A DNA stretch of 64,000 bases, from contig NZ_RCIZ01000002.1 in assembly GCF_003666685.1 (NCBI RefSeq), positions 82,501 through 146,500 on the forward strand, in the 5' to 3' direction. A model generated the notes under the pieces. The model had not been told where the DNA came from and did not search any database. It was given only the letters and a program-made list of their open reading frames with translations. Both the position numbers and the translations under genes were made by a program. Of the stretch, positions 46,893 to 55,652 are shown piece by piece (within the stretch, counting starts at the first letter, position 1; the number at the start of each line of letters is the position of its first letter). The stretch comes from Mesorhizobium sp. YM1C-6-2. Its GTDB lineage: Bacteria > Pseudomonadota > Alphaproteobacteria > Rhizobiales > Rhizobiaceae.

Positions 46893-47582
46893 ATGGCCCT
46901 CAAGCTTTATTTCCACCCGCTGGCGTCCTTCTGCCACAAGGTGCTGATCTCGCTTTACGAGAAGAACGTCGCGTTCGAGCCCATCGTCGTCGATCTAGGC
47001 GATCCGGAGTCTGCGGCGGCGTTCCGCAAGGTGTGGCCGATGGCGAAAATGCCTGCGCTGGTTGACGGGGAGACCGGCCGGACGGTCGCCGAGACCACGA
47101 TCGTGCTCGAATATCTGGAGCAGCATTTTCCGCAGAAGCCGTTGCTGCTGCCCGCCGATCCGGACCAGGCGTTGCAGGTCAGGTTCTGGGATCGTTTCTA
47201 CGATTTCTACGTTGAGCTGCCGATGCAGAAGATCGTCACCGACAGGCTACGGCCGGAAGGTGCAAACGACACGTTCGGCGTCGAGCAGGCATACGGCCAA
47301 CTCCGGGAAGCCTATGGCGTGATCGACGGCGAGATGGCTTCGAAGAAATGGGCGGCGGGCGCAGCCTTCTCGATCGCCGACTGCGCCGCCGCGCCGGCGC
47401 TGTTTTATGCCAACACGGTCGAGCCCATCGGCGACGGCCACGGGCACGCCAAGGCCTATCTGAAGCGGCTGATGCAGCGCCCGTCCTTCAGCCGTGTGCT
47501 CGTCGAAGCAGAGCCGTATTTCAAGTTCTTTCCGATGCCACAAAGGCCGGATATTTCGCTTGCAAGGGGAACGGGACGATGA
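46893..47582 (+). CDS. Glutathione S-transferase family protein inside the xdh operon
   Basis: 229 residues. A thioredoxin-like N-domain (LKLYFHPLASFCHKVLISLYEK, then VWPMAKMPALVDGETGRTVAETTIVLEYLE with the glutathione-binding Pro and Ser/Thr region) and an all-helical C-domain (WAAGAAFSIADCAAAPALFYANTV) make a complete GST. It starts 14 bp after xdhA and its stop overlaps the xdhB start (ATGA), so it is translated between the two subunits. A role in xanthine dehydrogenase assembly or detoxification is possible but not shown. Confidence 0.9.
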   Translation: MALKLYFHPLASFCHKVLISLYEKNVAFEPIVVDLGDPESAAAFRKVWPMAKMPALVDGETGRTVAETTIVLEYLEQHFPQKPLLLPADPDQALQVRFWDRFYDFYVELPMQKIVTDRLRPEGANDTFGVEQAYGQLREAYGVIDGEMASKKWAAGAAFSIADCAAAPALFYANTVEPIGDGHGHAKAYLKRLMQRPSFSRVLVEAEPYFKFFPMPQRPDISLARGTGR

Positions 47583-49936
47583 CCACCCACACGCCCAATC
47601 TCAAGGCTGTGAAGATCGCCGGCGGCGTCGCGACGAACCAGCGCCACGACTCCGCGCACAAGCACGTCACCGGAACGGCGGTCTATATCGACGACATGCC
47701 GGAGCCGGCCGGCCTGCTGCATGTCGGGCTCGGCCTGTCCAATGTCACCCACGGGACGCTGAAAAAGGTTGATCTGTCGGCGGTTCGCGCGGCCCCAGGC
47801 GTCGTCGACGTGCTGACCTATGCGGACGTTCCCGGCGAGAACGACGTGTCGCCGAGCGGTATGCATGACGACCCGGTCTTCGCCGAAGGCAAGGTGCAGT
47901 TCCATGGCCAGCCGATCTTCGCCGTTGTCGCCAGGACCCGCGAAGAGGCCCGCCGGGCGGCGCGGCTGGCCAAGATCGAATACGGAGAACTGCCTGCGGT
48001 CACAAGCATCTGGGACCTCGATCCCGAGAAAGACAAGCAGGTCACAACGCCGCTGACGCTGACGCGCGGCGATGCGGCGGCCGCCATCGCTGCCGCGCCG
48101 CGCCGCTTGAAGGGGCGGATGAAGCTCGGCGGTCAGGATCATTTCTATCTCGAGGGCCAGGTGTCGCTGGCGGTGCCGGGCGAAGACGACGAAGTCCTGG
48201 TCTATTGCTCGACACAGGGGCCGAGTGAGACCCAGCACCTTGTTTCCCACGTGCTCGGCGTGCCGAGCCATGCGGTGACAGTGGAAGTGCGCCGCATGGG
48301 CGGCGGCTTCGGCGGCAAGGAAACCCAGGCCAACCAGTGCGCGGCGATCGCGGCGATCGCCGCCAAGAAGCACGGCAGAGCCGTCAAGGTCCGCCTCGAC
48401 CGCGATGAGGATATGACGGCCACCGGCAAGCGCCACGACTTCGCCATCGACTATGAGGTCGGCTTCGACGAGGAGGGCCGAATCCTCGGCGTCGACTTCA
48501 TGTTCGCGCTCAATGCCGGCTTCTCGGCCGATCTTTCCGGACCCGTTGGCGACCGCGCGCTGTTCCACTGCGACAATGCCTATTTCTATCCGGCTGTGCA
48601 CGCCAAGTCGGCGCCGCTCTACACCAACACCGTGTCGAACACGGCGTTCCGCGGCTTCGGCGGTCCACAGGGCATGGTCGGCGCCGAGCGCGTCATCGAG
48701 GAGGTGGCATTCGCCGTCGGCAAAGACCCGCTCGAGATCCGCAAGCTCAATTTCTATGATGCGATAGGCGTGGCGGGCGAACGCAACCTCACCCCTTATC
48801 ACCAGAAGGTCGAGGACAACATCATCCACCGCATCGTGGCGGAACTGGAGGAAAGCGTCTCCTATGCCCGTCGTCGGCGCGAGATCGCGGCGTTCAACGC
48901 CAACAGCCGCTTCGTCAAGCGGGGTATCGCGCTGACGCCGGTCAAGTTCGGTATCTCCTTCACCAAGACCGAGTCCAACCAGGCCGGCGCGCTGGTGCAT
49001 GTCTACGCCGACGGCTCGGTGCACATGAACCATGGCGGCACCGAGATGGGCCAGGGCCTGCACCTCAAAGTGGCGCAGGTGGTGGCCGAGGAGTTCCAGA
49101 TCGACCTCGACCGGGTGAAGATCACGGCGACGACGACGGCCAAGGTGCCGAACACGGCACCGACGGCAGCATCCTCGGGCGCCGATCTCAACGGCATGGC
49201 AGCGCAGGACGCAGCGCGGCAGATCCGCAAGCGGCTGACCGACTTCGCGGCGGAAAAATACCAGGTGCCGGTCGACCAGGTGGTGTTCCTGCCCAACCGG
49301 GTGCGTGTCGGCAATCAGGAGATCAGCTTCGACGCCCTGGTCAAGCAGGCCTATCTCAACCGCATCCAGCTCTCGGCCGCCGGCTTCTACAAGACTCCGA
49401 AAATCCACTGGGACCGCAGCAAGGGCCGCGGCCACGCCTTCTACTATTATGCCTATGGCGCGGCCTGCTCGGAGGTGTCGATCGACACGCTGACCGGCGA
49501 ATATGTGGTCGAGCGTGCGGATATCCTGCATGACGTCGGCCGCTCGCTCAACCCGGCGATCGACCTCGGCCAGATCGAGGGCGGCTTCATCCAGGGTATG
49601 GGCTGGCTTACCACCGAAGAGCTGTGGTGGGACGGCAAGGGGCGGCTTCGCACGCATGCGCCGTCGACCTACAAGATCCCGCTCGCCTCCGACCGGCCAA
49701 AAATCTTCAACGTCGCTCTGACCGACTGGTCCGAGGCCTATGAGCCGACGATCCATCGGTCCAAGGCGGTGGGCGAGCCGCCGCTGCCACTAGGCATTTC
49801 GGTGCTGCAGGCACTGTCCGATGCCGTCGCCAGCGTCGCCGACCACAAGATCAGCCCGCGTCTCGATGCGCCAGCGACGCCGGAGCGGGTGCTGATGGCG
49901 GTTGAGCGGCTGAAGGCTCAGGCGGCCAAGGCCTAG
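47579..49936 (+). CDS. xdhB: Xanthine dehydrogenase large subunit (molybdopterin)
   Basis: 785 residues. Signature segments include HKHVTGTAVYIDDMPEPAGLLH at the start, MGGGFGGKETQ (molybdopterin contact), RGFGGPQGM with a conserved substrate-binding Arg, NHGGTEMGQGLHLK, and the catalytic Glu in VGEPPLPLG near the C-terminus. It hydroxylates hypoxanthine and xanthine to urate. The start at 47579 overlaps the GST stop; the longer ORF upstream is the shadow of the GST gene. Confidence 0.95.
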   Translation: MTTHTPNLKAVKIAGGVATNQRHDSAHKHVTGTAVYIDDMPEPAGLLHVGLGLSNVTHGTLKKVDLSAVRAAPGVVDVLTYADVPGENDVSPSGMHDDPVFAEGKVQFHGQPIFAVVARTREEARRAARLAKIEYGELPAVTSIWDLDPEKDKQVTTPLTLTRGDAAAAIAAAPRRLKGRMKLGGQDHFYLEGQVSLAVPGEDDEVLVYCSTQGPSETQHLVSHVLGVPSHAVTVEVRRMGGGFGGKETQANQCAAIAAIAAKKHGRAVKVRLDRDEDMTATGKRHDFAIDYEVGFDEEGRILGVDFMFALNAGFSADLSGPVGDRALFHCDNAYFYPAVHAKSAPLYTNTVSNTAFRGFGGPQGMVGAERVIEEVAFAVGKDPLEIRKLNFYDAIGVAGERNLTPYHQKVEDNIIHRIVAELEESVSYARRRREIAAFNANSRFVKRGIALTPVKFGISFTKTESNQAGALVHVYADGSVHMNHGGTEMGQGLHLKVAQVVAEEFQIDLDRVKITATTTAKVPNTAPTAASSGADLNGMAAQDAARQIRKRLTDFAAEKYQVPVDQVVFLPNRVRVGNQEISFDALVKQAYLNRIQLSAAGFYKTPKIHWDRSKGRGHAFYYYAYGAACSEVSIDTLTGEYVVERADILHDVGRSLNPAIDLGQIEGGFIQGMGWLTTEELWWDGKGRLRTHAPSTYKIPLASDRPKIFNVALTDWSEAYEPTIHRSKAVGEPPLPLGISVLQALSDAVASVADHKISPRLDAPATPERVLMAVERLKAQAAKA

Positions 49937-49957
49937 GGCGCGCGAGGAGCAATTCGG

Positions 49958-49980
49958 GCCGGAACATGTTATGTTCCGGC
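49958..49980 (+). promoter_or_regulatory. Perfect hairpin between xdhB and xdhC
   Basis: GCCGGAACAT and ATGTTCCGGC form a 10-bp stem with a GTT loop, 11 bp before the xdhC start. There is no T-run. It may stabilise the upstream mRNA, reduce expression of xdhC, or act as a protein-binding dyad. Confidence 0.5.
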
Positions 49981-49990
49981 AGGGTGCAGA

Positions 49991-50851
49991 ATGGCCACGA
50001 CCACAGGAAGCCTGAAAGCCTTTCTCGACGCGACCGATGAGGTCGCGCTGGTCGAGGTCGCGCAAGCAAAAGGCTCGACCCCGCGGGAAGCGGGCGCAGC
50101 CATGCTCGTGTCTCCAACGGCGATCCATGGCACCATCGGCGGCGGCCAGCTTGAGTTCATGGCGATCGATCAGGCGAGGCAGATGCTGACGCCTGCGGTC
50201 TCCTCCTCAAAGGCGAGGGAAATTCGCGCCACCCTCGACGTTCCGCTCGGGCCCGAGATCGGTCAGTGCTGCGGGGGACGCGTCGAGATTGCCATCAGAC
50301 TGGTAGACAAGGCGTTGATGGCCGAGTTGATTCAGATTTCAGAGGCGCAAGACGCCCGCCTGCCTCACATCTATGTCTTCGGCGGCGGCCATGTCGGGCA
50401 CGCGCTGGCCGGCGCCCTGTCGCTGCTTCCCGTAAAGGCGACCATCGTCGAGACGCGTGCCGAGGCTCTGGACGGAATGCCTGCCGGAGTTGAGACCCAC
50501 CTGACGTCGGTGCCGGAGGAAATGGTGCGATCGGCCTCGGCGGGGGCTGTCTTCGTCGTGCTGACCCACGATCACGCGCTCGACTTCCTGATCGTCGCCG
50601 AAGCCTTGAGGCGGAAGGATGCCACCTATGTCGGCATGATCGGCTCGAAGACCAAGAAAGCGACGTTCCGGAGCTGGTATCTGAAGTCGGCCGGCGGCAA
50701 CGACGCCGATTTCGCAAGGCTCGTCTCGCCGATCGGCGGCGACGCCGTGAAGGACAAGCGGCCGGCCGTTATTGCCGCGCTTGCGGCGGCGGAGATCATG
50801 ACGGCGCTCGCGGCCTCCGCGACGGCGAAGGCCGAGGCTGCTGCCGGCTGA
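49991..50851 (+). CDS. xdhC: Xanthine dehydrogenase accessory protein
   Basis: 286 residues. XdhC binds molybdenum cofactor, helps its sulfuration and inserts it into XdhB. It has the N-terminal AKGSTPREAGAAMLVS and GGGQLEFMAID, a conserved CCGGRVEI with paired cysteines, and a Rossmann half with VFGGGHVGHAL and YVGMIGSKTKKA. The last gene of the plus-strand uraH-xdhA-gst-xdhB-xdhC operon; its stop codon abuts that of dps. Confidence 0.94.
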   Translation: MATTTGSLKAFLDATDEVALVEVAQAKGSTPREAGAAMLVSPTAIHGTIGGGQLEFMAIDQARQMLTPAVSSSKAREIRATLDVPLGPEIGQCCGGRVEIAIRLVDKALMAELIQISEAQDARLPHIYVFGGGHVGHALAGALSLLPVKATIVETRAEALDGMPAGVETHLTSVPEEMVRSASAGAVFVVLTHDHALDFLIVAEALRRKDATYVGMIGSKTKKATFRSWYLKSAGGNDADFARLVSPIGGDAVKDKRPAVIAALAAAEIMTALAASATAKAEAAAG

Positions 50852-51340
50852 TTATTCCTTTTCCTGCGTATGCGCCTCCAGGAACCACAGCGACTTGTCG
50901 AGCGAGCGTGAGAAGGCGGTGAAGATGTCCGCCGTGCCGGCGTCGCCTGCCTCGTCCGACTCGTCGATCGCCTTGCGCACGGAATTCGCGACAGCGGCAT
51001 AGTGGTTGATCAGCGCCGCCAGATGATCCTTGGTCTTGTGGATGTCGATCGGATAGGGCTTCAGCGTCGTCACCTTCGCGACCTCCTGAGAGGTGCCTTT
51101 CGCGGTGCCGCCGAGCTGAACGGCGCGCTCGGCCATCGTGTCGACATGCCCGTCGAGCTCGGTGCGGAAGCCGTCGAGCATCTCATGGATGGCGATGAAC
51201 TGGGGGCCCTTGATGTTCCAATGCGCCTGCTTGGTGATCAGCGCGAGGTCGATCGCGTCGGCCAATCGTGCGTTGAGCAACTCGATCGAAGCGGTTTTGG
51301 CGTTGGATTTGAGGTCGTTCTTGGTGGGGATGCCGGCCAT
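50852..51340 (-). CDS. dps: Dps-family DNA-protecting ferritin
   Basis: 162 residues, the usual Dps length. The ferroxidase residues are in [36 protein letters not shown] (His, Asp, Glu pattern). Dps forms a 12-subunit shell that stores iron, consumes peroxide and coats DNA. A short Lys-containing N-terminus ([15 protein letters not shown]) could bind DNA. It is transcribed alone from the 100-bp gap before the LysR gene and converges with xdhC; peroxide from purine oxidation gives a reasonable context. Confidence 0.94.
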   Translation of the reverse strand: MAGIPTKNDLKSNAKTASIELLNARLADAIDLALITKQAHWNIKGPQFIAIHEMLDGFRTELDGHVDTMAERAVQLGGTAKGTSQEVAKVTTLKPYPIDIHKTKDHLAALINHYAAVANSVRKAIDESDEAGDAGTADIFTAFSRSLDKSLWFLEAHTQEKE

Positions 51341-51441
51341 GTGAAGCTCCTGAATTATGTTGGCGCTCTAATCTATATGGCAGCCGATGAGCCGGTTTCG
51401 AGCGCATCGGCGATGAAATCGTAATACCAGCCCACGCAACG

Positions 51442-52362
51442 TCATTTTCCCGCCAGCAAATCCTTGATCAAACGTTGGCACCGCTCCGCCATGAAGTCCA
51501 GCAGCAGACGGACCTTAGGATCCTGAAGCTTCTTGTGCGGATAGACGGCAGCGAGCTGCACCGGCGTCGGCGGTGTATCCGGCATGATGACCTTCAGGCG
51601 GCCGTCACGGATGAACGGCTCGACCTCGAAGCGCGGTTTGTTGATGATGCCGCGGCCGGCGAGCGCCCAGCCGGTCAGCACGTCGCCGTCGTCGGAATCG
51701 AACGGTCCGCGCACCTCGAATTTTGCCGGTCCCGAAGGCGTTTTCAGCGTCCAGAAGTGCTCGCGCATGCCGGGGTAGCGCAGCATCAGGCAGTCGTGCT
51801 TGCTGGCGATCAGTTCCTTGGGTTCGTTCGGCTCGCCCCTCACCTCAAGATAGGCAGGTGCGGCGACCAGCACCCGCTCACAATCCATCAGGCCGCGCAT
51901 CCTGAGGCTGGAATCCTCCAGCAGGCCGAGCCGGAAGGCGACGTCGATGCCCTCCTTCATCATGTCGACGTCATGGTCGGAGAGGCGCAGCCGCACCTCG
52001 ATATCCGGGTATTTGTCGTGGAAGTCCGGGATGCCCGAGGCGATCAGGCGGCGACCGAGCCCCAGCGGCGCGGTCACCCGGATGGTGCCGCGCGGCTGGC
52101 CCGACAGGGCGCTGACCGCGGCTTCGGCCTCGGTAATCGCTTCGAGCACTTGTTTGGCGCCGGCATAAAAGACGGTGCCGTGCTCGGTAGGCATCAACTG
52201 CCGCGTCGTGCGATTGAAGAGCCGGACACCCAGATGCTTTTCCAGTTCCTTGATGCGGTTCGACGCGACCGCCGGCGAAATGCGCATGTCGCGGCCCGCG
52301 GCGGAAAGATTGCCGAGTTCCACGACGCGGACGAAGACGGCGATGTTGTCGAGATATGCCAT
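51442..52362 (-). CDS. LysR family transcriptional regulator
   Basis: 306 residues. The N-terminal helix-turn-helix (AVFVRVVELGNLSAAGRDMRISPAVASNRIKELEKHLG) and the downstream effector domain (GTIRVTAPLGLGRRLIASGIPDF) match the CrgA/PecT-like LysR branch. It is divergent from the urate hydroxylase gene across 131 bp, so it probably controls that operon. The motif shared with the uraH/allantoinase promoter lies in this gap, which makes it a candidate regulator of the whole cluster. Confidence 0.9.
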   Translation of the reverse strand: MAYLDNIAVFVRVVELGNLSAAGRDMRISPAVASNRIKELEKHLGVRLFNRTTRQLMPTEHGTVFYAGAKQVLEAITEAEAAVSALSGQPRGTIRVTAPLGLGRRLIASGIPDFHDKYPDIEVRLRLSDHDVDMMKEGIDVAFRLGLLEDSSLRMRGLMDCERVLVAAPAYLEVRGEPNEPKELIASKHDCLMLRYPGMREHFWTLKTPSGPAKFEVRGPFDSDDGDVLTGWALAGRGIINKPRFEVEPFIRDGRLKVIMPDTPPTPVQLAAVYPHKKLQDPKVRLLLDFMAERCQRLIKDLLAGK

Positions 52363-52413
52363 GCGGCCCGGAACCCCATGCCGGTTTTCGGTTACGGCGA
52401 CAGTATTTTACAT

Positions 52414-52428
52414 ATTTTTTTGAAAGTC
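52414..52428 (+). promoter_or_regulatory. Purine-cluster promoter motif, copy 2
   Basis: ATTTTTTTGAAAGTC in the divergent region between the LysR gene and the urate hydroxylase gene. It contains the same 12 bases, TTTTTGAAAGTC, as the site at 44930-44941, with the same orientation relative to the plus-strand genes. Confidence 0.4.
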
Positions 52429-52493
52429 ATGGGGCATGTCCCCTCTTTTCGTTTGGAGCGGAGCCCGTAAAGTCCTGGGACGAGAGGGTCCTG

Positions 52494-53711
52494 ATGATCG
52501 ATTTTGCCATTGCCTGGGACTGGCTGAGCTTCGCCGCGCGCTGGCTGCACGTCATCACCGGCATCGCCTGGATAGGCTCGTCATTCTATTTCGTCGCGCT
52601 CGATCTTGGCCTGCGTCAGCGGCCCGGCCTGCCGGCCGGAGCGCATGGCGAGGAATGGCAGGTCCATGGCGGCGGCTTCTACCACATCCAGAAATATCTG
52701 GTGGCGCCGGCCGAGATGCCGGAGCACCTGACCTGGTTCAAGTGGGAATCCTACGCCACCTGGATGTCGGGTTTTGTGATGCTCGCCATCGTCTACTACG
52801 CCGGCGCGGATCTCTTCCTGATCGATCGCAACGTGCTCGACATCTCGCCGATGACGGCGATCGGCCTGTCGATCGCCTCGCTGGTGCTGGGCTGGCTGCT
52901 CTACGACCTGCTCTGCAAGTCGCCGCTCGGCAATCACGACACGCTGCTGATGCTGGTGCTCTACGCGATCCTGGTTTTCCTCGCTTGGGGCTTTACGCAG
53001 ATCTTCAGTGGACGCGCGGCCTTCCTGCATCTCGGCGCGGTGACCGCAACGATCATGTCGGCCAACGTGTTCATGGTGATCATCCCGAACCAGAAGATCG
53101 TTGTCGCCGACCTGATCGCCGGCAGGAAGCCCGACCCCAAATACGGCAAGATCGCCAAGACGCGCTCGACGCATAACAACTACCTGACGCTGCCCGTGCT
53201 GTTCCTGATGCTGTCGAACCACTATCCGCTGGCGTTCGGTACTGAGTTCAACTGGATCATCGCCTCGATCGTCTTCATCATCGGCGTGCTGATCCGGCAT
53301 TTCTTCAACACGATGCACGCGCGCAAGGGAAAGCCGTACTGGACATGGCTCGCCGCGACGATCCTCTTCATCGTCATCATCTGGCTTTCGACCGTGCCGA
53401 AGGTGCTGACCGGCGAGCCGCAGGCTTCGGCCGCCGCGCAGACTTTAGTGGCCTCGACGCATTTCCCCGCGGTGCGCGACACCGTGCTCGGCCGCTGCGC
53501 CATGTGTCACGCGACCGAGCCCTCCTATGAAGGCATCTACCACGCGCCGAAAGGCGTGATCCTCGAGACCGATGCCGAGATCGGCGAGCATGCGAAGGAA
53601 ATCTACCTGCAGGCCGGCCGCAGCCACGCCATGCCGCCCGGCAATGTCACACAGATCACCCCGCAGGAGCGGACGCTGCTGGTGACCTGGTTCGAGGAAA
53701 CGCGGCAGTAA
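52494..53711 (+). CDS. puuD: Urate hydroxylase, membrane-bound with cytochrome c domain
   Basis: 405 residues. The N-terminal 300 residues are the DUF989 membrane domain with about eight helices (WLHVITGIAWIGSSFYFVALD, GGGFYHIQKYLVAP, WESYATWMSGF, NHYPLAF). The C-terminus is a cytochrome c domain with the haem motif CAMCH and a Met ligand in AMPPGN. PuuD oxidises urate to 5-hydroxyisourate and passes electrons to the respiratory chain. The ATG at 52494 is the family start. It precedes guaD by one base, forming an operon. Confidence 0.93.
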   Translation: MIDFAIAWDWLSFAARWLHVITGIAWIGSSFYFVALDLGLRQRPGLPAGAHGEEWQVHGGGFYHIQKYLVAPAEMPEHLTWFKWESYATWMSGFVMLAIVYYAGADLFLIDRNVLDISPMTAIGLSIASLVLGWLLYDLLCKSPLGNHDTLLMLVLYAILVFLAWGFTQIFSGRAAFLHLGAVTATIMSANVFMVIIPNQKIVVADLIAGRKPDPKYGKIAKTRSTHNNYLTLPVLFLMLSNHYPLAFGTEFNWIIASIVFIIGVLIRHFFNTMHARKGKPYWTWLAATILFIVIIWLSTVPKVLTGEPQASAAAQTLVASTHFPAVRDTVLGRCAMCHATEPSYEGIYHAPKGVILETDAEIGEHAKEIYLQAGRSHAMPPGNVTQITPQERTLLVTWFEETRQ

Positions 53712-53712
53712 A

Positions 53713-55035
53713 ATGGCCCAGACCCTTCTGCGCGGCCGCACGCTGAGCTTCCTGCGCTGGCCTGACGATACGAACGACCGATCGGCCTACCGATACGAGG
53801 AGGATGGCGGCCTGCTGGTCGAGGACGGCAGGATCGTCGCCGCCGGCGCATATGCCGATGTCTCCGCCAAGGCCGGAGAAGGCGCCAGGCGCATCGACCA
53901 TCGGCCGCATCTCATCCTGCCGGGCTTCATCGACGCGCATGTGCATTTCCCGCAGATGCAGGTGATCGCCTCTTACGGGGAGGAACTGCTCGACTGGCTG
54001 AACAAATACACTTTCCCGGAAGAGACAAAGTTCCGGGACGCCCAGCACGGCCGCCGCATCGCCCGGCTGTTTCTCGACGAATTCATCCGCCAGGGCACGA
54101 CGACCGTCGCCGCATACTGCTCGGTGCACAAGCAGTCGGCGGAAGCCTTCTTCGCGGAATCGCACGAGCGCAACATGCTCAACATCGCCGGCAAGGTGAT
54201 GATGGACCGCAACGCGCCCGAGGGCGTGCTCGACACGCCCGAGAGCGGCTATGACGACACCAGGGCGCTGATTGCCGAATGGCATGGCAAGGGCCGCCAG
54301 CATTATGCCATCACGCCGCGCTTCGCGATCACCTCATCGCCCGAACAAATGGAAATGGCCGGTGCGCTGATGCGCGAGTTCCCCGATCTGCACATGCAGA
54401 CGCATCTGTCGGAGAACCACGCCGAGATCGCCTTCACCCAGGAACTCTACCCTTGGTCGCGGGATTATACCGACGTCTACGAGCACTATGGCCTGCTCGG
54501 CCCGCGCGCGCTGCTCGGCCACTGCATCCATCTGTCGGAACGCGAGGCCGACGCCTTGTCGGACAGCGGCTCGGTCGCCGTCTTCTGCCCGACCTCGAAC
54601 CTGTTCCTCGGCTCGGGCCTGTTCGACTATCAGCGCTATCGCACGCGGTCGAAGCCGCTGAAGATCGCGACCGCGACCGATGTCGGCGGCGGCACCAGCT
54701 ATTCGATGCTGCGCACGATGGACGAGGGCTACAAGGTAATTGCGCTGAACGGCGAGAAGCTCAATCCGTTCGCCTCCTACTGGCAGCTGACGCGCGGCAA
54801 TGCCGAGGCGCTCTCCATTGCAGACAAGGTTGGCACGCTGGACGTTGGCACGGACGCCGACATCGTCGTGCTTGACGCGCATGCTACGCCCGCCATGAAG
54901 CTCCGCATGGAAACCGTGAACACGCTGGCCGAAGAGCTTTTCCTGCTGCAGACGCTGGGAGATGACCGTTCCGTAGCCGAGGTCTATGTCGCTGGCAGGC
55001 CCGCAAAAAGCGCACTTGAAGCCTTCGTGCCTTAA
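53713..55035 (+). CDS. guaD: Guanine deaminase
   Basis: 440 residues, amidohydrolase superfamily. The zinc motif is HLILPGFIDAHVHFPQ with the Gln typical of guanine deaminases; HTHLSENHAEI-type QTHLSENHAE, HCIHL and TATDVGGGTSYSM complete the metal and substrate sites. It converts guanine to xanthine for xanthine dehydrogenase. Follows puuD by one base and is likely coupled. Confidence 0.95.
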   Translation: MAQTLLRGRTLSFLRWPDDTNDRSAYRYEEDGGLLVEDGRIVAAGAYADVSAKAGEGARRIDHRPHLILPGFIDAHVHFPQMQVIASYGEELLDWLNKYTFPEETKFRDAQHGRRIARLFLDEFIRQGTTTVAAYCSVHKQSAEAFFAESHERNMLNIAGKVMMDRNAPEGVLDTPESGYDDTRALIAEWHGKGRQHYAITPRFAITSSPEQMEMAGALMREFPDLHMQTHLSENHAEIAFTQELYPWSRDYTDVYEHYGLLGPRALLGHCIHLSEREADALSDSGSVAVFCPTSNLFLGSGLFDYQRYRTRSKPLKIATATDVGGGTSYSMLRTMDEGYKVIALNGEKLNPFASYWQLTRGNAEALSIADKVGTLDVGTDADIVVLDAHATPAMKLRMETVNTLAEELFLLQTLGDDRSVAEVYVAGRPAKSALEAFVP

Positions 55036-55148
55036 GTTTGCCGCCGAACAGTCCGAAACCGCAAGCCACTTTTCGGCCTGATGGCCTTGCCGGACTTGAC
55101 CGGCAGCCTCGATGACGTAAAGCCATGCTGCCGGTCAGGAGGAATGCC

Positions 55149-55652
55149 ATGAGCGTCGCCGACGATATCGCGAAAATCGCCGAGCAGGAGAAGCGGCTGG
55201 CTTTCAGCGCTTTCGACGAGGCGACAGCCTTCACCATCGGCTCGGCATTGCGTGAGCGGGCGCTGGCTGAAAACCTGCCTGTCGTCATCCAGGTGAGCGT
55301 CTGGGACCGACTGCTGTTCTACGCCGCGCTGCCGGGCTCATCGAGCTCCAATTTCGACTGGGTGCGCCGCAAGATCAACGTGGTGAAGATGTTCCAGAAG
55401 AGCACCTACCGCATGGTGCTGGAGCAGAACAGTCCGGACCGGGCCTTCAAGACGGGACACGGCCTGCCCGTCACCGATTATGTGCTGGCGGGCGGCGGCT
55501 TTCCGGTGATGATCAAGGGCGTCGGCGCGGTCGGCGCTTTCGGTGTGTCGGGTCTGCCGGAACGCCAGGACCACGGCATCATCGTCGATGCGCTCTGCGA
55601 CCACCTCAAGATCAAGCGCAAGACGCTGGCGCTGCCCGATAGGGCGGACTGA
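55149..55652 (+). CDS. UPF0303 / heme-degrading-domain (HbpS-like) protein
   Basis: 167 residues. UPF0303 family, recognised from EEKRLAFSAFDEATAFTIGSALRERA, VIQVSVWDRLLFYAALPGSS, KMFQKSTYRM and GGGFPVMIKGVGAVGAFGVSGLPERQDH, a GlcG/HbpS fold that is often next to catabolic genes. Its biochemical function is not settled. The ATG at 55149 has AGGAGG upstream. Its stop overlaps the glycerate kinase start by one base. Confidence 0.88.
   Translation: MSVADDIAKIAEQEKRLAFSAFDEATAFTIGSALRERALAENLPVVIQVSVWDRLLFYAALPGSSSSNFDWVRRKINVVKMFQKSTYRMVLEQNSPDRAFKTGHGLPVTDYVLAGGGFPVMIKGVGAVGAFGVSGLPERQDHGIIVDALCDHLKIKRKTLALPDRAD

Noticed and set aside
47456-49756. 766-residue minus-strand ORF opposite xdhB
   Set aside because: Antisense shadow of a strongly conserved gene; no family motifs.
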